Below the pieces are notes generated by a model. That model saw only the letters and a list, made by a program, of their open reading frames with translations, was not told the DNA's origin and did no database searches. From Gammaproteobacteria bacterium (GTDB lineage Bacteria > Pseudomonadota > Gammaproteobacteria > Steroidobacterales > Foliamicaceae), in contig VXYS01000009.1 of the NCBI GenBank assembly GCA_009845905.1, positions 496,001-560,000 on the forward strand: a DNA stretch of 64,000 nucleotides. The letters are read 5' to 3'. Below, piece by piece: positions 1 through 7,579 of this stretch. Position numbers and translations under genes: made by a program. How positions within the stretch are numbered: position 1 is the first letter of the stretch; each line of letters starts with the position of its first letter.

Positions 1-1
1 G

Positions 2-160
2 CCGCCTCAGTATCAGAGCGGCCAGTTCCTCGCTGGTGCACTCGCGGAAAAGGAAAACGAGGAGATGCTCGAACTACGAACTGCTGCTAAACCCCCAAAT
101 CCAAGCGAGGCGCTTGCCATAGCCGTCGGGCGGGGTGAGGTGCTGCAAGGCGGCGCATAG
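2..160 (+). CDS. C-terminal fragment of a gene entering from the left edge
   Basis: An open frame enters from the window edge and ends at the TAG at 158-160, giving about 52 residues that begin PPQYQSGQFLAGALAEK and end in GRGEVLQGGA. It lies 29 bases before the SDR gene on the same strand, so both are probably in one operon. I do not recognise the family with certainty. The PPQY-SG pattern is reminiscent of the C-terminus of FAD-monooxygenase/reductase fusions of the salicylyl-CoA and 2-aminobenzoyl-CoA type. That would fit the crotonase and acyl-CoA dehydrogenase remnants downstream, but it is inference only. Confidence 0.5.
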   Translation, partial: PPQYQSGQFLAGALAEKENEEMLELRTAAKPPNPSEALAIAVGRGEVLQGGA

Positions 161-189
161 GCGGGTCGCTCGAAGGTAGAGTCAAGATC

Positions 190-945
190 ATGAGCTGGTA
201 CGAGGGCAAACACGCAGTTATCACAGGCGGTGGCTGCGGTATCGGGTTGGCGGTCGCCCGCGTGCTCGTGGACAAGGGCGCAAAAGCGACGATCACCGGA
301 CGCAACGCCGAACGGCTTGAGAAGGCCGCGAGCGAACTTGGTGCCTCATACCAGGTCGCGGACGTAACGGACCGCGACGCTGTGCGCGGCGCGGTTGCTG
401 CGGCCGTGGAAGAGAGTGGCGCGGTCGATATTCTCATCAACAACGCAGGCGTTGCCGAAGCGGCGCCCTTCGCTCGGGCGAGCGACGATCACTGGGATCA
501 GACCCTGGCCATCAACCTGACCGGTGTCTATAACTGCACGAAGTCTGTTGTCGAGGGCATGCTCCAGCGTGGCTCAGGCCGCATCGTCAATGTCGCGAGC
601 ACGGCGGGACAAGTAGGCTATGCTTACGTTTCCGCCTACTGTGCGGCCAAGCACGGCGTCATCGGGCTTACGCGCGCGCTGGCACTCGAGTACGCACGCA
701 AAGGCATCACCGTCAACGCCGTCTGCCCCGGTTACACCGACACCGATATTGTGCAGCGATCGCTCGATAAGATCGTTGAGACGACGGGGCGCACACGGGA
801 AGAGGCGCTTGCCGAACTGGTCAAATCCAATCCCCAGGGTCGGCTTATCCGACCCGATGAAGTAGCAGATGCGGTTGTTTGGCTTTGCCGGCAGGAATCT
901 ATGAACGGCCAGGCGATATCCGTTGCCGGTGGTGAAGTAATGTGA
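190..945 (+). CDS. SDR-family oxidoreductase (3-oxoacyl/3-hydroxyacyl reductase-like)
   Basis: A 251-residue classical short-chain dehydrogenase/reductase, expected to be cytoplasmic and to oxidise or reduce a hydroxy/keto group with NAD(P)(H). The nucleotide-binding turn is TGGGCGIG at residues 12-19, NNAG lies at 87-90, and the catalytic YxxxK is in SAYCAAKHG near residue 153. The C-terminus GQAISVAGGEVM is the usual SDR end. The length is normal for the family. It sits directly after a gene fragment and before a crotonase/acyl-CoA dehydrogenase remnant, so the context suggests an acyl-CoA degradation cluster, perhaps for an aromatic or alicyclic acyl-CoA. The substrate cannot be read from the sequence. 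Confidence 0.9.
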   Translation: MSWYEGKHAVITGGGCGIGLAVARVLVDKGAKATITGRNAERLEKAASELGASYQVADVTDRDAVRGAVAAAVEESGAVDILINNAGVAEAAPFARASDDHWDQTLAINLTGVYNCTKSVVEGMLQRGSGRIVNVASTAGQVGYAYVSAYCAAKHGVIGLTRALALEYARKGITVNAVCPGYTDTDIVQRSLDKIVETTGRTREEALAELVKSNPQGRLIRPDEVADAVVWLCRQESMNGQAISVAGGEVM

Positions 946-952
946 GACGACA

Positions 953-1117
953 ATGACTGACATCAATCCTGAACACTTCCTCTGGGAGCTCGACGATAGC
1001 TATGTGATAAACGGAGAGAAGACCTGGATATCAAACGGCGGCACCAACAGATGCCGGTCGCAGAACACATACAACTGCACGGATCAGACCCAGCTGGCGG
1101 TCGACACTCGACAATAG
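953..1117 (+). pseudogene. Fused remnant: crotonase N-terminus joined to acyl-CoA dehydrogenase middle domain
   Basis: An ATG frame of 54 codons starts seven bases after the SDR stop. Its first residues, MTDINPEHFLWELDD, resemble the N-terminus of enoyl-CoA hydratases found in aromatic acyl-CoA clusters. The next stretch, SYVINGEKTWISNGG, is the strongly conserved middle-domain motif of acyl-CoA dehydrogenases, normally found more than 100 residues into that protein. After GGT, at about 1042-1050, the sequence changes to antisense IS1380-type transposase. The simplest reading is a deletion that fused the starts of two genes, followed or accompanied by IS insertion. It is not expected to make a working protein. 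Confidence 0.6.
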
Positions 1118-1222
1118 CGTTATGCCGCCATTGCCGGTGATGTCGCTACCGCTGAAATCGGCTTCGACCTTGCGGCGTTTAACGGATGGAAATTGCAGCG
1201 AAGTACGGTACCATTCTGTCAC
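1031..1222 (-). mobile_element. IS1380-family transposase, N-terminal fragment
   Basis: Minus-strand frame of 63 residues beginning MTEWYRTSLQFPSVKRRK, followed by VEADFSGSDITGNGGITLL and then VDRQLGLI. This is the conserved N-terminus of IS1380-family transposases (typically a KRRKVEADFSGG-like pattern, an SDGG-like pattern and a VDRRLGL-like pattern). Full transposases of this family exceed 400 residues. Here similarity stops near residue 50, around 1050-1070, where acyl-CoA dehydrogenase remnant sequence begins on the other strand. The element is truncated and immobile. The region 1223-1320 probably holds its left end, but I could not define a terminal inverted repeat. Confidence 0.75.
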
Positions 1223-1321
1223 GGTGCTTGGTCCCTTAAGGCTTGTGGAAAACCCTTATTTCCGTGGACTTTCCGCCGTTTCTCTATCCCCTACTCATGA
1301 AATATCCGGGTTAGGAGTACG

Positions 1322-1603
1322 ATGATGGTGACAGCGATTGTCCTAATTAAGTCGGAACGAGACCAGATTTCATCTCTGGCTAAGGGGCTCATTGAGGTGA
1401 AAGGGGTCGCTGAAGTCTATTCAGTGGCCGGCAGATACGATCTCGTTGTAGTGGTCAAGGTACAGCAAATGGACGAGCTCGCCGAATGCATCAGTGACGA
1501 TATGCGAAAGCAGCGAGGAATCGTCGAAACGGAGACCCTGATCGCGTTCAGAGCGTTCTCTGACCAAGAGCTGGCTATCGGATATGACTTGGGTCTGGAC
1601 TAA
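1322..1603 (+). CDS. RAM (Lrp/AsnC ligand-binding) domain protein without HTH
   Basis: A 93-residue protein starting MMVTAIVLIKSERDQI. The pattern VKGVAEVYSVAGRYDLVVVVKV, read as two parts around the G-x-YDL core, is typical of the regulator-of-amino-acid-metabolism (RAM) domain of Lrp/AsnC proteins, an alpha/beta sandwich that binds small effectors and oligomerises. The DNA-binding HTH half is absent and the frame upstream does not contain one, so this is a stand-alone RAM protein and not a truncated gene. It may bind an amino acid or modulate a full-length Lrp. It stands alone between the IS remnant and a convergent gene. Confidence 0.85.
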   Translation: MMVTAIVLIKSERDQISSLAKGLIEVKGVAEVYSVAGRYDLVVVVKVQQMDELAECISDDMRKQRGIVETETLIAFRAFSDQELAIGYDLGLD

Positions 1604-1695
1604 GCTGAAGTCTGCTCCAATCCGCTAGTACGCCCCTGAGCCCGCCTAACGCCGGAGGTGGGCGAGATGCTGCTCAAGGCGCTGGAAGCCGGCTA

Positions 1696-2241
1696 CTAGC
1701 GGCGGCGTCCGGTCCCGCGCCACTCGGTCTCGCTTTCGGCGAGGCGCCGGGCCAGGACGAACAGCAGGTCGGACAGGCGGTTCAGGTACTTCAGCGACTC
1801 GGGATTCAGCCCCCCTTCCTCGTCCTGCAGGGCCCAAAGCGAGCGCTCCGTGCGCCGGCACACGGCGCGGGCGAAGTGGCAGGCGGACGCGGTCGGTCCG
1901 CCGCCGGGCAGGATGAATTCCTTCAGCGGGGGCAGTTCGCGGTTGTGTTCGTCGATCGCGTCCTCCAGCGAGCGCACGTGTTCCGGCGACGTGGACTTCA
2001 GCTCGTCCACGCACAGCTCCGCGCCGGTGTCGAACAGGCGTTGCTGTACGTCGCGCAGCAGCTCAGGGATATCGCCCGGCTGAAGTTCGGCCAGTAACAG
2101 GCCCAGCGCCGCGTTCAGCTCGTCGAGGTCGCCGAAAGCGGCGATGCGCGGATGATGCTTGCGGTAACGGCGCTTCGCGTCGATGCCCGTTTCGCCGGCA
2201 TCGCCGGTTCGCGTGTAGATTTTCGAAAGACGGTGTCCCAC
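1696..2241 (-). CDS. pduO: PduO-type corrinoid adenosyltransferase
   Basis: A 181-residue ATP:cob(I)alamin adenosyltransferase that makes adenosylcobalamin from reduced corrinoid and ATP in the cytoplasm. The ATP-binding N-terminus TRTGDAGETG is at residues 10-19. The conserved FILPGGGPTASACHFARAV segment spans about 109-127, followed by RRTER, and RLSDLLFVLAR lies at 155-165. I chose the GTG at 2241-2239, in the reading VGHRLSKIYTRTGD; it lies five bases after the btuB-like stop, with GGAA about ten bases upstream. A much longer open frame continues upstream but overlaps the receptor gene. Being behind the cobalamin riboswitch, it is probably co-transcribed with and co-regulated by the receptor. 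Confidence 0.93.
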   Translation of the reverse strand: MGHRLSKIYTRTGDAGETGIDAKRRYRKHHPRIAAFGDLDELNAALGLLLAELQPGDIPELLRDVQQRLFDTGAELCVDELKSTSPEHVRSLEDAIDEHNRELPPLKEFILPGGGPTASACHFARAVCRRTERSLWALQDEEGGLNPESLKYLNRLSDLLFVLARRLAESETEWRGTGRRR

Positions 2242-2246
2242 GTCGC

Positions 2247-4247
2247 TTATTTCCGGTCTGCTTCCTCGAAGAACGAGAACTGCACGCCCAAGTGTATGCT
2301 GCGGCCGGGTCCACGGAAACCATAGACCTCCTCGAAGCGGGTGTCGCCGAGGTTCTCCGCGCGGATGTGCCAGCGCACGCGGGAGTTGGCCTGCCAGGTC
2401 GCGGTCAGGCTCGCGAGCAGGAACGAATCCAGCGACACCCGGCGCGAGGGATTGGGCCACGGCGGGTAGAAGATGTCCGGTTGTTCGCCGGTATACGCCA
2501 GGTGCAGATTGATGCCGATCGCCGGGTCGGCAATCTCGTAATGTGCGTTCAGACTGCCGGAATGTCGCGGCCGGCGGAGCTCCTGAATCATCGTGTCGCC
2601 GGGAGCCGGTTCCCGCGAGCGAAGCCAGGTGTACGCGCCGGCGAGCGTCAGCCGGGGCAGGATACTCGCTTGCCCCTGTAATTCGATGCCGCTTCGGCGG
2701 CTGGTGCCGGGCCGGTTGCCGGCCGTGAAACCGCCGGAAGCCGGGTCGAACACGAAGCCGTTGATCTCGTCCTCCAGCCGTTCGCTGAACCAGGTGATGC
2801 TGCCGGTCAGCGTCCCGGCCCTGCTGCCGTAGCGAGCGCCCAGTTCCCATCCGCGCGAGGATTCCGGAAGCAGGTCGGGATTGCCGATGAAATTGGTGAA
2901 ATAACCGAAGCGTTCGATGAACGTGGGGTTCTTGACGCCGATTCCGTACGCTGCGTGCAGGCCGACGCCCAGGCCCAGGTGCTTGAGCGCGCTGACGCGC
3001 CAGGAAAAGGCATCGTCGTAGTCGCTGTTGCGGTCGTAGCGCAATGCCGCCGCCGCCGCCCAGTCGCCCCTCGCGTCCAGGCGGAATTCCGCCAATGCGT
3101 CGGTTGACTGCGTGCTCAGGTCGCGGTTGGGATCGCCGAAGAAAGAGGCTTCTGCGCGCTGCAGATAGTCCTCGCGCTCATGTCCCAGCCCGATCGTGAG
3201 GGAAGGCGATACGCCCGCGTCCTCGTTGCGCCGCGGGAAAAGAAATGTGGATTGATAGCTGAGATTCAGCTTGTCTCCGCTGGTTTCGCCGATCTCGGAT
3301 CCGGAAGCGAAGTTGCGGTTTTCCGATCCGGTATGCGTAAGGCTTGCACGGTGCGTCCAGCGCCCGCCGGATGTGGTCGCCAGGCCCTGCAGGCCCGCCA
3401 CGGTATGGATCCGCTTCGTGGAACTGTCCGAGTCCGCCGGAACGCCCGTAAGGAACGAGGTCGCGTCGAACTGGCTTTCGGATTGGGATCGGCGCGCGAT
3501 GAGGCGCAGCGAGATTTGGTCGGTAGGGTTAAACCGGGCGACCACGTGGCCGGTGTTGTTCCGGTAGCCGTCGTCCTCGTCGCCGGTGCGGGAAATGTTC
3601 TGTCCGTCGCTGCTCAGGTGGTCCAGCGAAACGCCGACCCCCCAGCCATCGCCACCGGCTGATCCGCTCAAGGCTCCGCTGCGCGTATTGAACTGCCCGG
3701 CCTCGACGGAGGTCGTGAGCGATCGCCCGAATGCCTCGGGGGCGCTGATCAGGTTGATTGCTCCGGCCACCGCGTCGCTGCCCCAAAGCGCGCTCAAGGG
3801 ACCTCGAACGATTTCGATACGGCGCAGGTTTGCGGCCAGGAAATGCGAGAAATCGAGTTCTCCGCCCAGGGCCGGATCGGCGATCTCGATTCCGTCCAAC
3901 AGGACCAGCGTGTGATTGGCTTCGGCGCCGCGCATGCGGACCTGCGAAAAAGTTCCCAGCACGCCGCTGCGGCTCACGGCCACTCCGGGAGTTCCACGCA
4001 GCAGTTCCTCCACGGTCAGCGCCTGACGCCGGTCGAGATACTCCTCGTCCAGCACCGTGAACGATGCCCCGGCCTGTTCCGAAGCAATCGGAATGCGCGA
4101 TGCCGTGACCACAATGGTCTCCGGTGCATCGTCTCCGGATTCCTCCGGTGCGCCCTGTGGCTGGGCGTGCGCATATGCGGCAATAAGCAGCAGAAATAAT
4201 GGGAATATCGGCAGTTGGCGTACCGCCGCGGATTTGATGCAGACCAT
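2247..4247 (-). CDS. btuB: BtuB-like TonB-dependent outer-membrane receptor for cobalamin
   Basis: A 666-residue outer-membrane receptor. A signal peptide of about 29 residues ends near AYAHAQ, the TonB box is ETIVVTASR, and the plug contains RMRGAEANHTLVLLDG and RIEIVRGPLSALWGSDAVAG. A long beta-barrel ends in an aromatic-rich strand (LGVQFSFFEE). I chose the ATG at 4247 because GGGAGG precedes it by about five bases, rather than the ATG at 4265. The family imports vitamin B12 and related substrates with TonB energy. The cobalamin assignment rests on the riboswitch directly upstream and the corrinoid adenosyltransferase directly downstream. The barrel itself does not prove the ligand. Confidence 0.9.
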   Translation of the reverse strand: MVCIKSAAVRQLPIFPLFLLLIAAYAHAQPQGAPEESGDDAPETIVVTASRIPIASEQAGASFTVLDEEYLDRRQALTVEELLRGTPGVAVSRSGVLGTFSQVRMRGAEANHTLVLLDGIEIADPALGGELDFSHFLAANLRRIEIVRGPLSALWGSDAVAGAINLISAPEAFGRSLTTSVEAGQFNTRSGALSGSAGGDGWGVGVSLDHLSSDGQNISRTGDEDDGYRNNTGHVVARFNPTDQISLRLIARRSQSESQFDATSFLTGVPADSDSSTKRIHTVAGLQGLATTSGGRWTHRASLTHTGSENRNFASGSEIGETSGDKLNLSYQSTFLFPRRNEDAGVSPSLTIGLGHEREDYLQRAEASFFGDPNRDLSTQSTDALAEFRLDARGDWAAAAALRYDRNSDYDDAFSWRVSALKHLGLGVGLHAAYGIGVKNPTFIERFGYFTNFIGNPDLLPESSRGWELGARYGSRAGTLTGSITWFSERLEDEINGFVFDPASGGFTAGNRPGTSRRSGIELQGQASILPRLTLAGAYTWLRSREPAPGDTMIQELRRPRHSGSLNAHYEIADPAIGINLHLAYTGEQPDIFYPPWPNPSRRVSLDSFLLASLTATWQANSRVRWHIRAENLGDTRFEEVYGFRGPGRSIHLGVQFSFFEEADRK

Positions 4248-4339
4248 GGGAACCTCCCGTTCCATTTCTTGCCCAAGGCAGGAACGGGTGTCGGGCCGAA
4301 GGGATATCCCTTACGCCGCTCGCGCCCGCCGCGCTGCCA

Positions 4340-4545
4340 ACGTGGTTCGCTCGGGCCGGTCTCCGGGCTTTCGAGCGGATTACAGATGGTCCTGCAATCC
4401 ACGCCGCTCGCCTTCCTGCCCTGAGACAGTGGCTGCCTTCACGCGTATTACGCTGGCGTGAGCGGCGTTTGACTCGATTACCGTTGCGGGGGCAGCGCCG
4501 GAATTGCACCGGCTTCCCGTTCACCCGACGAATCGCCCCGCACTA
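4340..4545 (-). promoter_or_regulatory. Cobalamin (AdoCbl) riboswitch
   Basis: Read on the minus strand, this leader shows the conserved cobalamin riboswitch core: GGGAAGCCGGTGCAATTCC near 4520-4500, then GCTGCCCCCGCAACGGTAA near 4496-4478, and further on the B12 box region AGCCCGGAGACCGGCC at about 4369-4354. A TATAGT hexamer on the minus strand at 4547-4542 could be the promoter -10. The leader ends about 90 bases before the btuB-like ATG. Binding of adenosylcobalamin is expected to shut down expression of the receptor and the adenosyltransferase. Outer limits are approximate. Confidence 0.95.
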
Positions 4546-4616
4546 TACCACCGTCGTTCCGGGGGCCGCCTGCGCGCCGGGCTGTATAGAATGCGCCCGC
4601 ATAGAGCGGGCACACC

Positions 4617-5519
4617 GTGGCGCTTCCCCTGAACAATCCCTCCAACTGGCCGGCACTGCTGGTTCTGGCGCTGATACGCATGACGGCAGCCTTGCCCCAC
4701 CGCCTGCGCCTTGCCATTGGCCGCGTGGCAGGCCGTCTGGCCATGCGGTTCATGAGGAATCGCCGGGCTATTGCACTGCGCAATCTTCAGTTGTGCTTTC
4801 CCGAGTGGTCGGATGCGCGGAGGAAGGCGGTGCTCAGGGCGCATTTCGAGTCGTTGGGAATGGGACTGGTGGAACTGGCCATGGCCGCCTGGTGTTCCGA
4901 CCAACAGGTACGCGAACTGGTCGAGGTGAAGGGCGACGAGCATCTTGGCCACGCGCTCCGCGAGGGCCGGGGCGTCATCGCGATGAGCGGGCATTTCCCG
5001 GCGTTGGAATTCACCGCCCGGGCGCTGAACTTTCCGCCTTCGGGACTGGTGGCTGTCTACCGGCCGGGCGGCAACGCCGTATTCGCTTACCTGGTCAATC
5101 GCGCCCGGTTGAGGACCGCTTCCGACACGCTTTCCAAATACGACGTGCGCGGCATGGTAAAGGCGTTGCGTTCCGGGGCGGTGCTCTGGTACGCGGGCGA
5201 CCAGATGACGGACGCCAAATCCGCCGAACTGGCGCCGTTCTTCGGAGAACCCGCGATGACCGGAACTGCGCTCGGCCGGTTGGCGCGGATCAGTGGCGCG
5301 CCCGTCGTGCCCTGGTTTACCCGCCGACTGCACGACGGCAGATACCAGGTGGAAATGTTCCCCGCTCTTGAAGGCCTGTCCGGAGATTCTCCGCAGGAAG
5401 AAGCGGAGCGCGTCAATGCGCTGGTCGAGCGGGAGGTGCGCAAGGCGCCCGAGCAGTACTATTGGATACACCGGCGCTTCAAGCGCCGCCCGGCGCCGCT
5501 GCCCGATCCCTACGAGTGA
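4617..5519 (+). CDS. LpxL/HtrB-like lipid A or lysophospholipid acyltransferase
   Basis: A 300-residue inner-membrane-associated acyltransferase of the LABLAT superfamily. A hydrophobic N-terminal helix is around residues 12-28. The catalytic HX4E is H126-E131 in SGHFPALE, and the C-terminal YYWIHRRFKRRP is characteristic of LpxL-type enzymes. The family transfers a secondary acyl chain from acyl-ACP to Kdo2-lipid IVA, or acts on related lipids. The GTG at 4617 is used as start, and a TATAGA hexamer at 4585-4590 is a possible -10. It lies divergently from the riboswitch and upstream of Kdo and heptose enzymes, consistent with lipid A/core assembly. Late acylation position (LpxL or LpxM type) cannot be decided. 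Confidence 0.88.
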   Translation: MALPLNNPSNWPALLVLALIRMTAALPHRLRLAIGRVAGRLAMRFMRNRRAIALRNLQLCFPEWSDARRKAVLRAHFESLGMGLVELAMAAWCSDQQVRELVEVKGDEHLGHALREGRGVIAMSGHFPALEFTARALNFPPSGLVAVYRPGGNAVFAYLVNRARLRTASDTLSKYDVRGMVKALRSGAVLWYAGDQMTDAKSAELAPFFGEPAMTGTALGRLARISGAPVVPWFTRRLHDGRYQVEMFPALEGLSGDSPQEEAERVNALVEREVRKAPEQYYWIHRRFKRRPAPLPDPYE

Positions 5520-5522
5520 TCC

Positions 5523-5586
5523 GGGAGAGAGGGCGTCCCGCCCTCGCGGGAGGTCGGGACGCTGCGAGGGTCATGCCCTCGCTCCC
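5523..5586. repeat. Palindromic element between convergent genes
   Basis: A 64-base structured element directly after the acyltransferase stop. The outer arms 5523-5535 and 5574-5586 pair at 11 of 13 positions. Inside, GTCCCG at 5535-5540 pairs with CGGGAC at 5555-5560. An alternative fold has GCGAGGG-loop-CCCTCGC towards the right. It sits between two convergent genes with no clear T-run, so it may be a bidirectional terminator or a REP-like dispersed repeat. Confidence 0.55.
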
Positions 5587-5602
5587 AGGAGATATTCCGC
5601 CT

Positions 5603-6307
5603 TCAAGTGCCCGCGAGGGTGCGGTCGTGGCGTTCGCACAAGAATTGAAAAGCCCGATGGTCGTAGAGCCCGAGTTTTTCCAGCGATCGCTTGAGCCGCC
5701 GCAGCCGGGCATTGGGCCAGCCCCCGGGCGAGCGGCGGCGCGCCCGATCAAAATCGACCAGCCAGACGCCACCGTCCGGGCCGATCAGGATGTTGTTTGC
5801 GTTCAGGTCGGCGTGACAGATTCCGGCGCGATGAAAGCGCGCCGCGATGGCGCCCACGCGCCCCATGATCTCCAGCGCATCTTTCCGCTCGCGCAACGCG
5901 CGGGACAGCGACCGCGCCCCTTCGATCCACTCGGTGATCAGGTTGGCCGAGTAGGTGATGCCGCGCCGCCTGAAATGCGCGGCGATCGGCCGCGGCACCG
6001 GCAGCCCGGCTTCGTGCATGCTGGCCAGCAACCGAAATTCCGCGAACGAGCGAACGCGCCGCGTTCCCAGGAAAAGATATCGGTCCCTGCTGAACAATGC
6101 GGCCTTGCCGCCCCGCAGGTAGTGACGCAGAAACCACTTCCCGTCCTCGCCGATTCGTCCGCCGGCGCCGCGTCCGCCGGAAACGGCCGTCCACTGCTGT
6201 CGTTGGTGCCAAAAGCCATGCTCGAACCACTCGGGCGTCACCGTTCCGGCGACTTGCGCTTCGTGTAGGATGCGATCCTTCCCCGCTGTCCGTATTTCTT
6301 CAAGCAT
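5603..6307 (-). CDS. kdkA: 3-deoxy-D-manno-octulosonic acid kinase (KdkA)
   Basis: A 234-residue kinase-fold protein that phosphorylates Kdo in the inner core of LPS using ATP at the cytoplasmic face. RHYLRGG at 61-67 and RSFAEFRLL at 86-94 are characteristic of the family. The catalytic loop is HADLNANNIL at 165-174 and the metal-binding DFDR is at 185-188. Length is normal. The ATG chosen (6307-6305) overlaps the divergent heptosyltransferase ATG at 6306 by two bases, so the two genes share a very compact or internal promoter region, and the true start of one may be slightly different. An upstream in-frame start at 6352 would lie within the neighbour. Confidence 0.9.
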   Translation of the reverse strand: MLEEIRTAGKDRILHEAQVAGTVTPEWFEHGFWHQRQQWTAVSGGRGAGGRIGEDGKWFLRHYLRGGKAALFSRDRYLFLGTRRVRSFAEFRLLASMHEAGLPVPRPIAAHFRRRGITYSANLITEWIEGARSLSRALRERKDALEIMGRVGAIAARFHRAGICHADLNANNILIGPDGGVWLVDFDRARRRSPGGWPNARLRRLKRSLEKLGLYDHRAFQFLCERHDRTLAGT

Positions 6308-7349
6308 GTCGAGCCCGCCGCGCAGCCTGTGCGTGATCCGCTTGTCCGCCATCGGGGATTGCTGTCACGCGCTGCCTGTCGTGCAGGCCATCCGAAGCGC
6401 CTGGCCGGAGACCCGCATTACCTGGATTATCGGGCAAGTCGAGCATTCCCTGCTGGAGGGGCTTGCCGGGGTGGACTTTCTGGTGCTGGACAAGCGGTCC
6501 GGGAGCCGCGGAATGCGCGAGCTGAGGAAGAAATTGAAGGCGCGCCGGTTCGACCTGGTGCTGCAGATGCAGGATTCGTTGCGGGCCAGCCGGGTTGCGC
6601 TGATGACCGGCTGCCGGCGGCGCGTCGGATTCGACCGGCGCCGGGCGCGGGACTTCCAGTGGCTGTTCACTACCGAACGGATCGCCCATCGGCCCCGGCA
6701 ACACGTGATGGAAGCGCTGTTCGGGTTTGCCGAACACCTCGGGATCGAGCGACCGGCGGCGCCGCGCTGGGACTTTCCCTTGAGCGCCGAAGACCTGCAG
6801 GCGGCTGCAGAAATGGCGCCCGACCGTCCCTTCTGCGTCATGAGTCCGCTGAGCAGCCAGCGCCGCGGCGCGTTTCGGAACTGGCCGGCGGAGCGCTACG
6901 CGAGCGTGGCCAGGCATGTCGTGGACCAGCTCGGCGGCGAGGTCCTGCTGACGGGATCGGGGAGTCCGATGGAGCGGGACTACGCCGCGGTGATCGCCGC
7001 TCACCCGGGCGTCACCGACCTGAACGGACGCACGACGCTCAAGCAGCTCGCGGCGCTGATCGGACTTGCAAGGCTGGTCGTCTGCCCGGATTCCGGGCCC
7101 GCGCACATCGGCGCGGCATTGGGAACGCGCGTGGTGGGCCTGTATGCGGGTTCCAATCCGGACCGCTCGGGCCCCTGGGGAAACCGGGAATACACCGTGA
7201 ACCGCTACCCGCAGGCTGTGCGCATGTCGCTGGACAAGGGAGTCGATGAGGTGCGCTTCGGCCGCCGCCTGCACGCCGCCGAAGCGATGAACGAAATCGC
7301 CGTGGGCAGCGTGATCGAAATGGTTGAGCGCGCCTGGGTTCAGCCCTGA
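6306..7349 (+). CDS. waaC: Lipopolysaccharide heptosyltransferase (GT9 family)
   Basis: A 347-residue GT9-family glycosyltransferase that transfers heptose from ADP-heptose to the Kdo or first heptose residue of LPS inner core. The N-terminus SLCVIRLSAIGDCCHALPVV carries the family's R-x-S-x-IGD motif. The C-terminal donor-binding part includes VVCPDSGPAHIGAALGTRVV and LYAGSNPDRSGPW. The ATG at 6306 is preferred over 6270 because the family starts just before this RLSAIGD motif. Its neighbours KdkA and the LpxL-like enzyme fit a role in core assembly. The waaC type is favoured over waaF by its Kdo-kinase neighbour, but the distinction is not certain. Its last ten bases overlap the convergent zinc-finger gene. 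Confidence 0.87.
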   Translation: MSSPPRSLCVIRLSAIGDCCHALPVVQAIRSAWPETRITWIIGQVEHSLLEGLAGVDFLVLDKRSGSRGMRELRKKLKARRFDLVLQMQDSLRASRVALMTGCRRRVGFDRRRARDFQWLFTTERIAHRPRQHVMEALFGFAEHLGIERPAAPRWDFPLSAEDLQAAAEMAPDRPFCVMSPLSSQRRGAFRNWPAERYASVARHVVDQLGGEVLLTGSGSPMERDYAAVIAAHPGVTDLNGRTTLKQLAALIGLARLVVCPDSGPAHIGAALGTRVVGLYAGSNPDRSGPWGNREYTVNRYPQAVRMSLDKGVDEVRFGRRLHAAEAMNEIAVGSVIEMVERAWVQP

Positions 7350-7561
7350 TCGCCGGGATCCGCCTGGGCCAGCGAGAAAACGGCCCCGCAGTAGGGGCAA
7401 GTGGCGTCGGTCCCGGGCTCAAGCGGCAGGTAAACCCGCGGATGAGAGTTCCAGCGAACGGTCCAGGGGAGCGGGCAGGATACCGGCAGGTCCTTCTCGG
7501 ACACGGTATATCGCCGCTCCATGTTGGAAGTCACTCTCTGTCCGCTACTTTGTTGGGCCAT
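7340..7561 (-). CDS. Zinc-finger (zf-CHCC) domain protein
   Basis: A 73-residue protein with the zf-CHCC pattern: CP at 29-30, then W-NSHPRVYLPL around residues 38-47, then CPYCGAVFSL around 55-64. The Cys/His spacing is that of the family related to the mitochondrial complex I subunit NDUFS6, and it probably binds one zinc. Its bacterial function is unsettled. The start could be the ATG at 7561, 18 bases after glnE, or the ATG at 7522, which has a GAGAGTGA stretch about ten bases upstream. It follows glnE on the same strand. Short genes of this family are common beside glnE, ilvE or LPS-core genes in Gammaproteobacteria. Confidence 0.85.
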   Translation of the reverse strand: MAQQSSGQRVTSNMERRYTVSEKDLPVSCPLPWTVRWNSHPRVYLPLEPGTDATCPYCGAVFSLAQADPGDQG

Positions 7562-7579
7562 AACGAGAGTATATTTCGG

